From positions 1 through 64,000 of the forward strand of contig JBELHR010000005.1 in NCBI GenBank assembly GCA_042091275.1: 64,000 nt of DNA. Direction: 5' to 3'. The translations under genes and the position numbers were made by a program. The DNA comes from JBELHR01 sp042091275. GTDB taxonomy: Bacteria > Bacteroidota > Bacteroidia > Flavobacteriales > Flavobacteriaceae. Every line of letters begins with the position of its first letter. Position 1 is the first letter of the stretch. The notes under the pieces were generated by a model, which saw only the letters and a list, made by a program, of their open reading frames with translations, was not told the DNA's origin and did not search any database. Of this stretch, positions 25,653 through 33,394 are shown in pieces.

Positions 25653-26145
25653 AGAAATAATGCCAGACATCAAGTGTTTTATCTTTGATGTAGATGGGGT
25701 TCTTACAGATGGGAAACTACATGTTGCAGGAGATGGAAAACTATTGAGACAGGTAAACGCAAAAGATGGCTATGCCATCAAACTAGCCTTGGAACAAGAC
25801 TATAAGGTCTGTCTGATTACTGCGGGAAATGACGAGGGAATCAAAAATAGTTTTAGACAATTAGGAGTCACAGATATTTATATGAATGCTTGGCACAAAG
25901 TCGAGGCTTTTGAGGAGTATATTGAGCTCTATGAAATTAATCCAGAACACATTGCTTATATGGGTGATGATTTACCGGATATCCCCGTTTTAAAAAAGGT
26001 CGGTCTTGCAACTGCACCTTATGATGCCTCTTTTCAAGTACAAGAAATAGCGGATTATGTATCCCAGAAAAAAGGCGGTGAAGGTTGTGTGAGAGATTTG
26101 GTAGAACAAATTATGCGCGTTCAGCAAACCTGGCCTAAGCCTTAA
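25636..26145 (+). CDS. kdsC: KDO-8-phosphate phosphatase KdsC-like HAD hydrolase
   Basis: KdsC removes the phosphate from 3-deoxy-D-manno-octulosonate 8-phosphate in the synthesis of the lipopolysaccharide inner core. The 169-residue protein is a cap-less C0 HAD enzyme. It has IFDVDGVLTDG (catalytic Asp pair), LITAGND (motif II), the Lys in NAWHKVEAF (motif III) and YMGDDLPDIPVL (motif IV). It overlaps the upstream DUF2520 gene by 17 bases and the converging pcm gene by 4. Confidence 0.88.
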   Translation: MTKSYKEIMPDIKCFIFDVDGVLTDGKLHVAGDGKLLRQVNAKDGYAIKLALEQDYKVCLITAGNDEGIKNSFRQLGVTDIYMNAWHKVEAFEEYIELYEINPEHIAYMGDDLPDIPVLKKVGLATAPYDASFQVQEIADYVSQKKGGEGCVRDLVEQIMRVQQTWPKP

Positions 26146-26837
26146 TTTTTATCCGCGAGCATGGGTACGAATTTAAAATCTCCAAACTCGTGTTTTTCAA
26201 ATTCTTTTGGCCCTTTTCTGATGAAGAGGGTCATTTTTTGTACCTCTCTTCCGATAGGAATAACCATTCTTCCACCTAATTTCAATTGAGAAAGTAATTT
26301 CTTTGGTAAATCCGGTGCGCCTGCAGTAACTATAATACCGTCAAAAGGAGCCTCATCAACAAGTCCTTTATAACCGTCCCCAAAGGACAAATATTTGGGT
26401 TTATAGCCTAATTTACCCAGTAGCCTTTTTGTCTTTTTAAAAAGTTCAAATTGCCTCTCTATGGAATAGACCTCCACCTTAAGTTTACAAAGTACAGCTG
26501 TTTGGTAACCCGATCCGGTTCCAATCTCTAAAATCTTATCCCCTGGTTTTAATTCTAGTAATTCTGTTTGGTAGGCCACAGTATAAGGTTGAGAAATAGT
26601 TTGATCCGCCCCAATGGGAAAAGCCTTGTCTTGGTAGGCAAAGTCCTCGAAGCCTGAATCTAAAAACAAATGTCTCGGAATCGAATTGATTACATCTAAA
26701 ACGCGTTTATCCCCTATCCCTTTGGATATCAGCTGATCTACTAACTGCTTTCTCCTTCCTTGATGCTTTATACTATCCTTCAATTTTAAGACTTTTATTC
26801 TCGGTGAAATTAGTGAATTTTTAGATTTCAAAATCAA
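26142..26837 (-). CDS. pcm: Protein-L-isoaspartate O-methyltransferase
   Basis: Pcm methylates isoaspartyl residues in aged proteins so they can return to aspartate. The SAM-binding motif EIGTGSGYQTAVL and the substrate loop GADQTISQPYTVAY are present, and the tail VIPIGREVQKMTL is typical. I give the ATG at 26837; relatives usually begin near KDSIKHQGRRKQLV, so a TTG at 26783 is possible. It converges on kdsC with a 4-base overlap and diverges from the next gene. Confidence 0.9.
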   Translation of the reverse strand: MILKSKNSLISPRIKVLKLKDSIKHQGRRKQLVDQLISKGIGDKRVLDVINSIPRHLFLDSGFEDFAYQDKAFPIGADQTISQPYTVAYQTELLELKPGDKILEIGTGSGYQTAVLCKLKVEVYSIERQFELFKKTKRLLGKLGYKPKYLSFGDGYKGLVDEAPFDGIIVTAGAPDLPKKLLSQLKLGGRMVIPIGREVQKMTLFIRKGPKEFEKHEFGDFKFVPMLADKN

Positions 26838-26844
26838 TTTTTAT

Positions 26845-26852
26845 TACATTTG
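26845..26852 (+). promoter_or_regulatory. Promoter -7 element for the 3-hydroxyacyl-CoA dehydrogenase gene
   Basis: TACATTTG is a perfect TAnnTTTG match, 18 bases before the ATG at 26871. A -33 element is not obvious. Confidence 0.5.
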
Positions 26853-26870
26853 GGCAACAAACTAAACTTT

Positions 26871-27758
26871 ATGAAAAACATAGCAGTAATAGGTGCGGGA
26901 ACCATGGGAAATGGTATCGCTCACACCTTTGCCCAATCTAACTTTAAGGTCAATCTAATCGATATCAACCAAGATAGATTAGACCAAGCCCTCAACACAA
27001 TTACCAAGAATTTAGATCGATTGGTCTCTAAGGGTAAAATTGAGGCAGACAAAAAGACAGCTACCCTGGACAATCTGAATCGTATGACCGATTTGGAATC
27101 TGGTTTAAAAGATGTCGATTTAGTAGTTGAGGCGGCAACCGAAAATTTAGACTTAAAATTAAAGATCTTTAGAGATTTAGATAAATGGAGTCCAAAGACA
27201 GCAATTCTAGCAACAAACACCTCCTCGATTTCCATAACACAGATAGCAAGTGTTACCGAGAGACCGGAGCAAGTAATCGGTATGCACTTTATGAATCCTG
27301 TACCAATTATGAAGCTAGTCGAAGTGATTCGCGGTTATGCAACCTCTGATGAAGTTTGCTCACGGGTGATGGAACTTTCAAAAACATTAGGTAAAACGCC
27401 CACAGAGGTAAATGACTATCCTGGTTTTGTAGCGAATCGTATTTTAATGCCTATGCTCAATGAAGCAATTGAGACCTTATATAATGGTGTGGCTGGCGTT
27501 TCTGAAATTGACACGGTTATGAAGTTGGGTATGGCACATCCTATGGGTCCATTACAATTAGCAGATTTTATTGGTCTAGATGTATGTTTATCTATTTTAG
27601 AGGTTATGTATAACGGCTTTAAAAACCCAAAATACGCACCTTGCCCCCTACTTGTAAACATGGTAAGAGCTGGAAAATTAGGAGTGAAATCCGGAGAAGG
27701 TTTTTACGATTACAGCGAATCCAAAAAAGCAGAAAAAATAAGCAAGCAGTTTTCTTAA
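26871..27758 (+). CDS. 3-hydroxybutyryl-CoA dehydrogenase (3-hydroxyacyl-CoA dehydrogenase family)
   Basis: The enzyme oxidises (S)-3-hydroxyacyl-CoA to 3-oxoacyl-CoA with NAD, or runs in reverse. From ATG 26871 it is 295 residues. The N-terminal Rossmann motif GAGTMGNGIAHTFAQ, the catalytic His of HFMNPVPIMKLVEVI and the C-terminal PGFVANRILMPMLNEAI are clear. It is a single-function protein without an enoyl-CoA hydratase domain, so it fits butyryl-CoA-type metabolism or general beta-oxidation. A strong hairpin terminator follows. Confidence 0.93.
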   Translation: MKNIAVIGAGTMGNGIAHTFAQSNFKVNLIDINQDRLDQALNTITKNLDRLVSKGKIEADKKTATLDNLNRMTDLESGLKDVDLVVEAATENLDLKLKIFRDLDKWSPKTAILATNTSSISITQIASVTERPEQVIGMHFMNPVPIMKLVEVIRGYATSDEVCSRVMELSKTLGKTPTEVNDYPGFVANRILMPMLNEAIETLYNGVAGVSEIDTVMKLGMAHPMGPLQLADFIGLDVCLSILEVMYNGFKNPKYAPCPLLVNMVRAGKLGVKSGEGFYDYSESKKAEKISKQFS

Positions 27759-27773
27759 GCTATTTTGTTTTAT

Positions 27774-27802
27774 AAAAAAGCCGCTCCAAATGGAGCGGCT
27801 TT
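27774..27802. terminator. Bidirectional intrinsic terminator
   Basis: Stem GCCGCTCCA (27780-27788) with TGGAGCGGC (27791-27799), a 2-base loop, with A run before and T run after. It separates the dehydrogenase gene from the converging symporter gene. Confidence 0.88.
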
Positions 27803-27808
27803 CTATTC

Positions 27809-29131
27809 TTACATATTCTCTTTATTATCGTCCCAATTCTTTGGTTTGGGATCGTGAAGCTTACCGACGGATTTACCGACAACCATAGCTACGGTAGCAT
27901 CTCCAGTTACATTAATAACAGTTCGAAGCATATCCAAAGGGCGATCCACAGCAAAAATAAGCGCTAAACCAATCGCTAACTTATCGGAAGGAAAACCGAT
28001 GGAATCCAAAACAATTACTAGCATCACCATTCCAGCACCAGGAACTGCTGCCGATCCAATAGAAGCCAAAAGCGCCGTTAAGATTATAGTGAGTTGATTG
28101 GAAAAAGCCAAGCCTTCTGGCCAGAGAACCTGCATAATAAATACAGCAGCAACTCCTTGATAGAGACTAGTTCCATCCATATTGATGGTTGCGCCAACTG
28201 GCAAAACAAAACTAGACACCTCTTGATCTACTCCCAAATGTTCTTCCACCCTTTCCATAGTTACGGGCAGCGTAGCTGCAGAGGAAGAAGTTGAAAATGC
28301 GAGAATTTGAGCAGGACTAATTTGCTGTAAAAACCAAATTGGTGACTTTTTTGTATAAATGGAAACGATAGAGACATAGACTACAACCATAAGTGCAAGT
28401 CCCAAAACAACTACTCCCGCATACTTGATTAAAGCAAGTAAAATCGAAGCGTCATCTGAGCTGATAATTACATTTGCCAAAAGAGCGAAAACCGCATAAG
28501 GGGCACTCAACATGATCAAATCCACCATTTTTAATACCACATCGTTTAAAGAATCGAAAAAATCCTTTAGAGGTTTAGCTTTCTTATCATCTATAAGCAG
28601 CATGGACAGCCCCAAAAAGATAGATACAAAAATAACCTGTAACATAAGTCCATTGTTCGCCAAGGCTGTAAAAGCATTTGATGGAACCATATCGACTAAA
28701 AATTGCAATGGTCCAACAGATTTTTGATTTTCAGCGGCCGCCATTTTTGCGGAAACACTTGAACTATTGGCATAGGTAGAAGTCAATTTATCAATTGTTT
28801 CTTGAGCAATCCCCTCTCCTGGCTTTAGAATATTTACCAATACCAAACCGATACATATCGCAACAATAGTGGTACTTATATACACCATAATAGTTCGACC
28901 TCCGATTAATCGAAATTTAGAAATATCTTTTAGATCCGATATTCCTTTAATTAAGGAGGCAAGTATTAAGGGTACTGCTATTAATTTTAGCAAGTTGACA
29001 AAAATAGTTCCGAAGGGTTTGATCCAATTTTGAACGAAGCTGGTTCCCCAGGACAATTGTAACATCACAAATCCAAAAAGAATACCTCCCAGCATTCCAA
29101 TTAGAATTTTCCAGTGTAGTTTAAGTTTCAT
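27809..29131 (-). CDS. Dicarboxylate/amino acid:cation symporter (GltP/DctA family)
   Basis: This inner membrane carrier takes up glutamate, aspartate or C4-dicarboxylates with H+ or Na+. It is 440 residues with eight membrane helices and two re-entrant loops. The serine-rich hairpin FSTSSSAATLPVT and the GATINMDGTSLYQG motif (with NMDGT for cation and substrate binding) are diagnostic. The C-terminus has AVDRPLDMLRTVINVTGDA, with the substrate-binding Asp and Asn. The specific substrate is not certain. It is a single gene. Confidence 0.92.
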   Translation of the reverse strand: MKLKLHWKILIGMLGGILFGFVMLQLSWGTSFVQNWIKPFGTIFVNLLKLIAVPLILASLIKGISDLKDISKFRLIGGRTIMVYISTTIVAICIGLVLVNILKPGEGIAQETIDKLTSTYANSSSVSAKMAAAENQKSVGPLQFLVDMVPSNAFTALANNGLMLQVIFVSIFLGLSMLLIDDKKAKPLKDFFDSLNDVVLKMVDLIMLSAPYAVFALLANVIISSDDASILLALIKYAGVVVLGLALMVVVYVSIVSIYTKKSPIWFLQQISPAQILAFSTSSSAATLPVTMERVEEHLGVDQEVSSFVLPVGATINMDGTSLYQGVAAVFIMQVLWPEGLAFSNQLTIILTALLASIGSAAVPGAGMVMLVIVLDSIGFPSDKLAIGLALIFAVDRPLDMLRTVINVTGDATVAMVVGKSVGKLHDPKPKNWDDNKENM

Positions 29132-29171
29132 TTTTTTAGAAAAGTTTGTGGTCGAAGATAGCGATATTTAT

Positions 29172-29201
29172 TTTGTTCAAGTGATAATTAGTGTAAATTT
29201 G
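29172..29201 (+). promoter_or_regulatory. Promoter of the DUF6787/Nudix genes
   Basis: TTTG (29172-29175), an 18-base spacer and TAAATTTG (29194-29201) match both consensus elements. The ATG of the DUF6787 gene is 18 bases past the -7 element. Confidence 0.7.
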
Positions 29202-29219
29202 CAGGCCTAAGAATGTATT

Positions 29220-29513
29220 ATGAAAAGACTAAAAGATAAGTGGGGAATCGATTCAAACCTGCAAATCATCATCATATTAATAGTATTTAGTATCACAGGA
29301 TCTCTCTCGGTTTTTGTGGCACGTCCGATTATAGAATTTGTCGGATTGGTCAAAGGAACTTGGTATTACTGGCCCGCTAGGATATTGATTATTTTCCCTG
29401 TCTACCAGGTTATGATTGTAATTATCGGAGCAATTTTTGGTCAGTTCAAATTCTTTTGGAATATGCAAAAGAAAATACTAAAACGAATGGGACTAGGATT
29501 CCTTTTTGATTAA
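29220..29513 (+). CDS. DUF6787 family small membrane protein
   Basis: This 97-residue protein has two hydrophobic segments (about 17-40 and 56-78) and the ending FWNMQKKILKRMGLGFLF. It matches a conserved flavobacterial family (DUF6787) of unknown function. It is 8 bases upstream of the Nudix gene and probably shares its promoter at 29172-29201. Confidence 0.72.
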   Translation: MKRLKDKWGIDSNLQIIIILIVFSITGSLSVFVARPIIEFVGLVKGTWYYWPARILIIFPVYQVMIVIIGAIFGQFKFFWNMQKKILKRMGLGFLFD

Positions 29514-29521
29514 ATAAACCT

Positions 29522-30151
29522 ATGGATTTTAATCAATTTTTAGAGTTGCGTATCGCTCTCTCTCAAGTGCAGAGTGAGGCTAACTCCGAGTTGATTAAAA
29601 AAGTTAGTCGCCACAGAGCTAAGCACAAACTAGACCCTAATAACCCAGCGCGTAAAGCTGCTGTTTTATGTCTTTTGTATCCAGGACCGAATAACGAGAC
29701 CTTTTTTGCATTGACCAGAAGAGAGGAATATCCAGGCGTTCACTCCGCTCAAGTCAGCTTTCCAGGGGGAAAAGCAGAAAGAGAAGATAGCTCTCTATAC
29801 CAAACCGCTTTGAGAGAAACGGAAGAAGAAATTGGAGTGGCAAAGGATAGCATTCAGTATATTCGAGCGCTAAACGATCTTTACATACCTCCGAGTAATT
29901 TTCTAGTGAGTCCCTTTGTGAGTTACGCCAAATCGAGACCTGAATTCAAAACAAATCGAGAAGTTGCCGCATTGTTAGAGGTCAATTTAAAGGATCTCCT
30001 CAATGAGGAAAACTTAAAAGATACCGTTATGAATTTTGCCGATGGCAAGAATATTGAAACCCAGTATTTTGACTTAAATAATCACAAAGTTTGGGGAGCA
30101 ACAGCTATAATTCTTTACGAATTCAGAACGTTAATAAAAGGTTTGCTTTAA
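29522..30151 (+). CDS. Nudix hydrolase, CoA pyrophosphatase-like
   Basis: The Nudix box is complete: Gly of SFPGGKAERED, then ALRETEEEIGV. HSAQVSFPGGK in front of the box is the extra signature of the CoA diphosphatase (NudL/YeaB) group, which cleaves CoA to 3',5'-ADP and phosphopantetheine. The 209-residue length fits. It follows the DUF6787 gene closely and precedes the acyltransferase gene by 41 bases. Confidence 0.87.
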   Translation: MDFNQFLELRIALSQVQSEANSELIKKVSRHRAKHKLDPNNPARKAAVLCLLYPGPNNETFFALTRREEYPGVHSAQVSFPGGKAEREDSSLYQTALRETEEEIGVAKDSIQYIRALNDLYIPPSNFLVSPFVSYAKSRPEFKTNREVAALLEVNLKDLLNEENLKDTVMNFADGKNIETQYFDLNNHKVWGATAIILYEFRTLIKGLL

Positions 30152-30192
30152 AAAATCTTTTGTAATTTTACACCGTTAAATGCCGAGAACCA

Positions 30193-31005
30193 ATGAAATT
30201 ATTCAAACAAAATCCTTTTGGGCACTATCTATTTCTGAAGAAATGGATCATTAGGATATTTGGTATTATATCCCATAGACGATACAATTCTTTTAATAAA
30301 TTACATATTGAAGGATCTGAAATTTTAAGAGATCTTCCAAAAAACAACGTTTTATTTATTTCAAACCACCAAACCTATTTTGCGGATGTAGCTGCGATGA
30401 TTCACGTGTTTAATGCTGCACTGAGTGGAAGAGTGGACTCGATTAAAAATATCGGATACATTTGGAACCCGAAGTTAAACGTTTATTATGTAGCAGCCGC
30501 CGAGACTATGAAGTCCGGTTTTTTGCCAAAATTATTTGCTTATGCCGGTTCTATATCCATTGACAGAACATGGAGAGCCGCTGGAAAAGAAGTGAATAGA
30601 CAGGTAAAAATGTCGGATATATCAAATATCGGTATTGCCTTGGACGACGGATGGGTTATCACTTTTCCCCAGGGAACGACAAAACCTTTTAAACCTATTC
30701 GAAAAGGAACTGCCCATATCATTAAAACCTACAAACCAATTGTTATCCCAATCGTTATTGATGGATTCCGAAGATCCTTTGACAAAAAAGGATTGGTTAT
30801 CAAAAAGAGAGGTGTTTTACAATCTATGGTTATTAAAGAGCCGCTAAATATAGATTACGAGAACGATTCTATTGATAAAATTGTAGAAGATATTGAGTAT
30901 GCCATAGAACAACACCCTTCCTTCCTCAAAGTAACTCCTGTAGAAGAATATCAAAAGGAAGAGGAAGAACTGAACAAATCCAGAAAGTTTTTCTCAAATT
31001 ACTAA
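30193..31005 (+). CDS. Lysophospholipid acyltransferase family protein (PlsC-like)
   Basis: This 270-residue protein is a 1-acylglycerol-3-phosphate acyltransferase relative. The catalytic region ISNHQTYFADVAAM has His59 and Asp65 five residues apart (HX5D), while the classical motif is HX4D. FPQGTTKPFKP takes the place of the FPEGTRS motif and VIPIVIDGFRRSFDKKG the place of the last block. The family group seems particular to Bacteroidota. It probably acylates a lyso-lipid at the inner membrane; the exact acceptor is unknown. Confidence 0.82.
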   Translation: MKLFKQNPFGHYLFLKKWIIRIFGIISHRRYNSFNKLHIEGSEILRDLPKNNVLFISNHQTYFADVAAMIHVFNAALSGRVDSIKNIGYIWNPKLNVYYVAAAETMKSGFLPKLFAYAGSISIDRTWRAAGKEVNRQVKMSDISNIGIALDDGWVITFPQGTTKPFKPIRKGTAHIIKTYKPIVIPIVIDGFRRSFDKKGLVIKKRGVLQSMVIKEPLNIDYENDSIDKIVEDIEYAIEQHPSFLKVTPVEEYQKEEEELNKSRKFFSNY

Positions 31006-31040
31006 GGTTTTTATAATAGTTAAATCTTATAGATTTTATA

Positions 31041-31065
31041 TATTTATCAATTATTTCGATAAATA
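31041..31065 (+). promoter_or_regulatory. LysR-type operator before oxyR
   Basis: TATTTATC (31041-31048) and GATAAATA (31058-31065) are exact reverse complements separated by 9 bases, giving the ATC-N9-GAT form of the LysR T-N11-A box. The last base is the A of the oxyR start codon, suggesting autoregulation. Confidence 0.55.
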
Positions 31066-32006
31066 TGACTATTACGCAATTACACTATGTTCTCGCTGTA
31101 GCTGAACACAAAAATTTTACTCTAGCTGCTTCCCACTGTTATGTCACCCAACCGACATTGAGTATGCAGATTCAAAAGCTAGAGGACGAATTGGAGGTAC
31201 TCCTTTTTAACCGAGCAAAAAAACCAATTCAACTCACTCCTATTGGTGAAAAAATCGTCAGACAAGCTAGGATTATAGTCGATGAAAGCAATAGAATAAA
31301 CGATATTGTAGATCAGCAAAAGGGTTTTATAGGCGGAGAGTTCAAACTGGCTATTATTCCAAGTATTATGCCGACGCTTTTACCCCTATTCTTAAAGTCC
31401 TTTACCACTAAATATCCCAAGGTAAAACTCATTATTCAGGAGCTGACCACAGAAGAAATTATAAAAAAACTAAACGATGGTCATTTGGATGCTGGAATTG
31501 CGGCCACACCTCTTGAACTCGAAACCATAGTAGAGCGACCACTGTATTACGAACCTTTTGTCGGACTGATCAACAGAGATCACAGGCTGTTTTCCAAAGA
31601 CAAATTAAAGCCCGAGGATCTCAAAGCGAGTGACATGCTTCTTTTGGAAGAAGGAAACTGTTTTAAGGACAGTGTTTTAAACATCTGCAGTTCGGATATA
31701 AAGGCCGAAGAGAGACCGTTTTCTTTGGATTCAGGAAGTTTTGATACACTTATTCAATTGACAAAAGAAGGTTTAGGAATGACCCTATTACCTTATCTTC
31801 AAAGTATCGAGCTTTCTGAAAAAGACCAAGAATTGATGCGAAACTTTGAGAGTCCTGCTCCGGCGAGGGAGGTAAGTTTGATCTACCACAAATCCCAATT
31901 AAAGTTACAGCTAATCGAAGCTCTAAAAGATCGTATCGATGGAATTATTAGAGGCGTTATTCAATTCAACGAAGTAGAAATTATAAGTCCTTTAAAAAAG
32001 AAATAA
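31065..32006 (+). CDS. oxyR: Hydrogen peroxide-inducible regulator OxyR (LysR family)
   Basis: This 313-residue LysR-type regulator has an N-terminal winged helix (residues 1-60, FTLAASHCYVTQPTLSMQIQ) and a periplasmic-binding-like effector domain. LLLEEGNCFKDSVLNIC carries Cys199 and Cys208, the same positions as the redox disulfide pair of E. coli OxyR, so peroxide sensing is likely. It would activate peroxide defence genes when oxidised. The gene stands alone between two hairpins and has a LysR box touching its ATG. Confidence 0.93.
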   Translation: MTITQLHYVLAVAEHKNFTLAASHCYVTQPTLSMQIQKLEDELEVLLFNRAKKPIQLTPIGEKIVRQARIIVDESNRINDIVDQQKGFIGGEFKLAIIPSIMPTLLPLFLKSFTTKYPKVKLIIQELTTEEIIKKLNDGHLDAGIAATPLELETIVERPLYYEPFVGLINRDHRLFSKDKLKPEDLKASDMLLLEEGNCFKDSVLNICSSDIKAEERPFSLDSGSFDTLIQLTKEGLGMTLLPYLQSIELSEKDQELMRNFESPAPAREVSLIYHKSQLKLQLIEALKDRIDGIIRGVIQFNEVEIISPLKKK

Positions 32007-32036
32007 AAAAAGCCCTGAGAATTCAGGGCTATATTT
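32003..32036. terminator. Intrinsic terminator after oxyR (both directions)
   Basis: Stem AGCCCTGA (32011-32018) with TCAGGGCT (32023-32030), loop GAAT, A run before and short T run after. It separates oxyR from the converging 65-codon gene. Confidence 0.75.
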
Positions 32037-32233
32037 TAAGGATTGAATCTAACTAAACAAATACTGAGATCTGGTCTATCAAGGATATAGGTCCTAACCC
32101 AGATTTCAAGCTCTTTTTGCTCGTGCGGCAACAATCTTCCGATTGCTTTTTCTAATTCTTTGCAAAACAGGTCCACACTAAAGCTCACTTTATCAAGTAC
32201 TGTTTTGCAGTACTCAAACATTGCTCTGGCCAT
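32036..32233 (-). CDS. Conserved small protein (65 aa), function unknown
   Basis: This 65-residue protein starts MARAMFEYCKTVLDKVSF and continues with a conserved core LFCKELEKAIGRLLP. I recognise it as a conserved flavobacterial family without a described function. It has no signal peptide or membrane segment. Its stop lies in the tail of the oxyR terminator. Conservation of the N-terminus supports the ATG at 32233. Confidence 0.7.
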   Translation of the reverse strand: MARAMFEYCKTVLDKVSFSVDLFCKELEKAIGRLLPHEQKELEIWVRTYILDRPDLSICLVRFNP

Positions 32234-32284
32234 ACTTTTTCTGTTTTTGATTTATTTAAAATTATAAATAAAATCCATCTGCAC

Positions 32285-32320
32285 AAAAAAAAGACCTGCT
32301 AACTTATTAACAGGTCTTTT
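32285..32320 (-). terminator. Intrinsic terminator of the 88-codon gene
   Basis: Stem AAGACCTG (32291-32298) with CAGGTCTT (32311-32318) around a 12-base AT-rich loop, followed on the minus strand by a T run. It lies 23 bases past the stop of the next gene upstream on that strand. Confidence 0.75.
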
Positions 32321-32342
32321 GATTAACAATATTTTAAGAGTT

Positions 32343-32609
32343 TTACAGCTGATTTAGCTTGTTTACCAACTCTATGGCTCTACTTTCTAAATCTTGAGAG
32401 ATTCCCTTGAAGTGCGCTTTTTTGTTTTCTACATTCTTTGCATTTACACGAGTCATCAACACGTCAAAAGTCTGAATTGCTTCATCGATAATAGCTTGAG
32501 AAGGAGCGGAATCACTATCAAAATTGAAGTCCTCCCATGTCATTGCTAAGTCTATAATATCCCCTAAGGTATAGTGAATATTCTTTTTTAAATCTTTAAT
32601 ACTTCCCAT
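32343..32609 (-). CDS. Conserved small helical protein (88 aa), function unknown
   Basis: This 88-residue soluble, helical protein begins MGSIKDLKKNIHYTLGDIID and ends SRAIELVNKLNQL. It resembles a small conserved flavobacterial family with no known role. It is 33 bases downstream of the HAD hydrolase gene on the same strand and has its own terminator, so the two may form a unit. Confidence 0.68.
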   Translation of the reverse strand: MGSIKDLKKNIHYTLGDIIDLAMTWEDFNFDSDSAPSQAIIDEAIQTFDVLMTRVNAKNVENKKAHFKGISQDLESRAIELVNKLNQL

Positions 32610-32642
32610 TTGTTAAAATTTTTGACAAAAATAGCAAATATA

Positions 32643-33332
32643 TCAGCCAATTAGCTCAATTATGTGCTTTAATTCTGTTAAAGTATCAAATTTTTTCGAG
32701 CTGTGATCCTCCACTTCCTCATGAGCCCAAGTCGTATGAAAAGGAACGTGAATTGCCTGAGCACCTATTTCTATTAAGGGTAAAACATCGGATTTTAAGG
32801 AGTTCCCCACCATGAGAAAGTCTCGAGGGCTTATGTCTAAACGATCCATTAATTTTAGATAATCCTCCTCCTTCTTTTCACTCAATACTTCCACATGGTG
32901 GAAAAAAGGCAATAATCCGGATTTTGTTAGCTTTCTCTCCTGATCAACCAAATCTCCTTTAGTCACTACAATTAGTTTAAAACGTCCAGATAACTCCCTT
33001 AAAACTTCGGGAACTCCAGGTAATAAATCCACAGGGGCATGCAACATCTCCTTCCCTATTTCCAGGAGGTCATTAATTTTTGAAGGGCTAATATTTCCAT
33101 CTGACAAATCTATCGCCACCTCAATCATAGAGAGTACAAAGCCTTTTATTCCATAACCATAGTCCTTTAGATTTTTTATTTCCGTCTTAAAGAGCTCTTG
33201 ATGTATTTTACTATTCGTCTCATAGGATTCCAAAAGCGCAGCAAAACGATTTTCTGCATCCCTAAAATAGGTCTCATTTACCCAAAGCGTGTCATCTGCA
33301 TCGAAGGCTATTACCTTAACGTCTTTATACAT
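32643..33332 (-). CDS. HAD family hydrolase
   Basis: This 229-residue phosphatase-like protein has FDADDTLWVNE (catalytic DxD in motif I), VVTKGDL (motif II), the motif III region around KKEEDYLKLM and MVGNSLKSDVLPLIEIG (motif IV). An alpha-helical C1 cap lies between motifs I and II. The substrate cannot be deduced; relatives are phosphoglycolate or nucleotide phosphatases. It is divergent from the adenosine deaminase gene. Confidence 0.88.
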   Translation of the reverse strand: MYKDVKVIAFDADDTLWVNETYFRDAENRFAALLESYETNSKIHQELFKTEIKNLKDYGYGIKGFVLSMIEVAIDLSDGNISPSKINDLLEIGKEMLHAPVDLLPGVPEVLRELSGRFKLIVVTKGDLVDQERKLTKSGLLPFFHHVEVLSEKKEEDYLKLMDRLDISPRDFLMVGNSLKSDVLPLIEIGAQAIHVPFHTTWAHEEVEDHSSKKFDTLTELKHIIELIG

Positions 33333-33382
33333 ATGTTTTTTAGTAAAAATACAAAAGGATTTCTCTTAGACGGCATATTTAT

Positions 33383-33390
33383 TAACTTTG
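33383..33390 (+). promoter_or_regulatory. Promoter -7 element 4 bases before the add start
   Basis: TAACTTTG matches TAnnTTTG and only 4 bases separate it from the ATG at 33395, so the transcript should begin at or next to the start codon. Confidence 0.5.
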
Positions 33391-33394
33391 AAAT

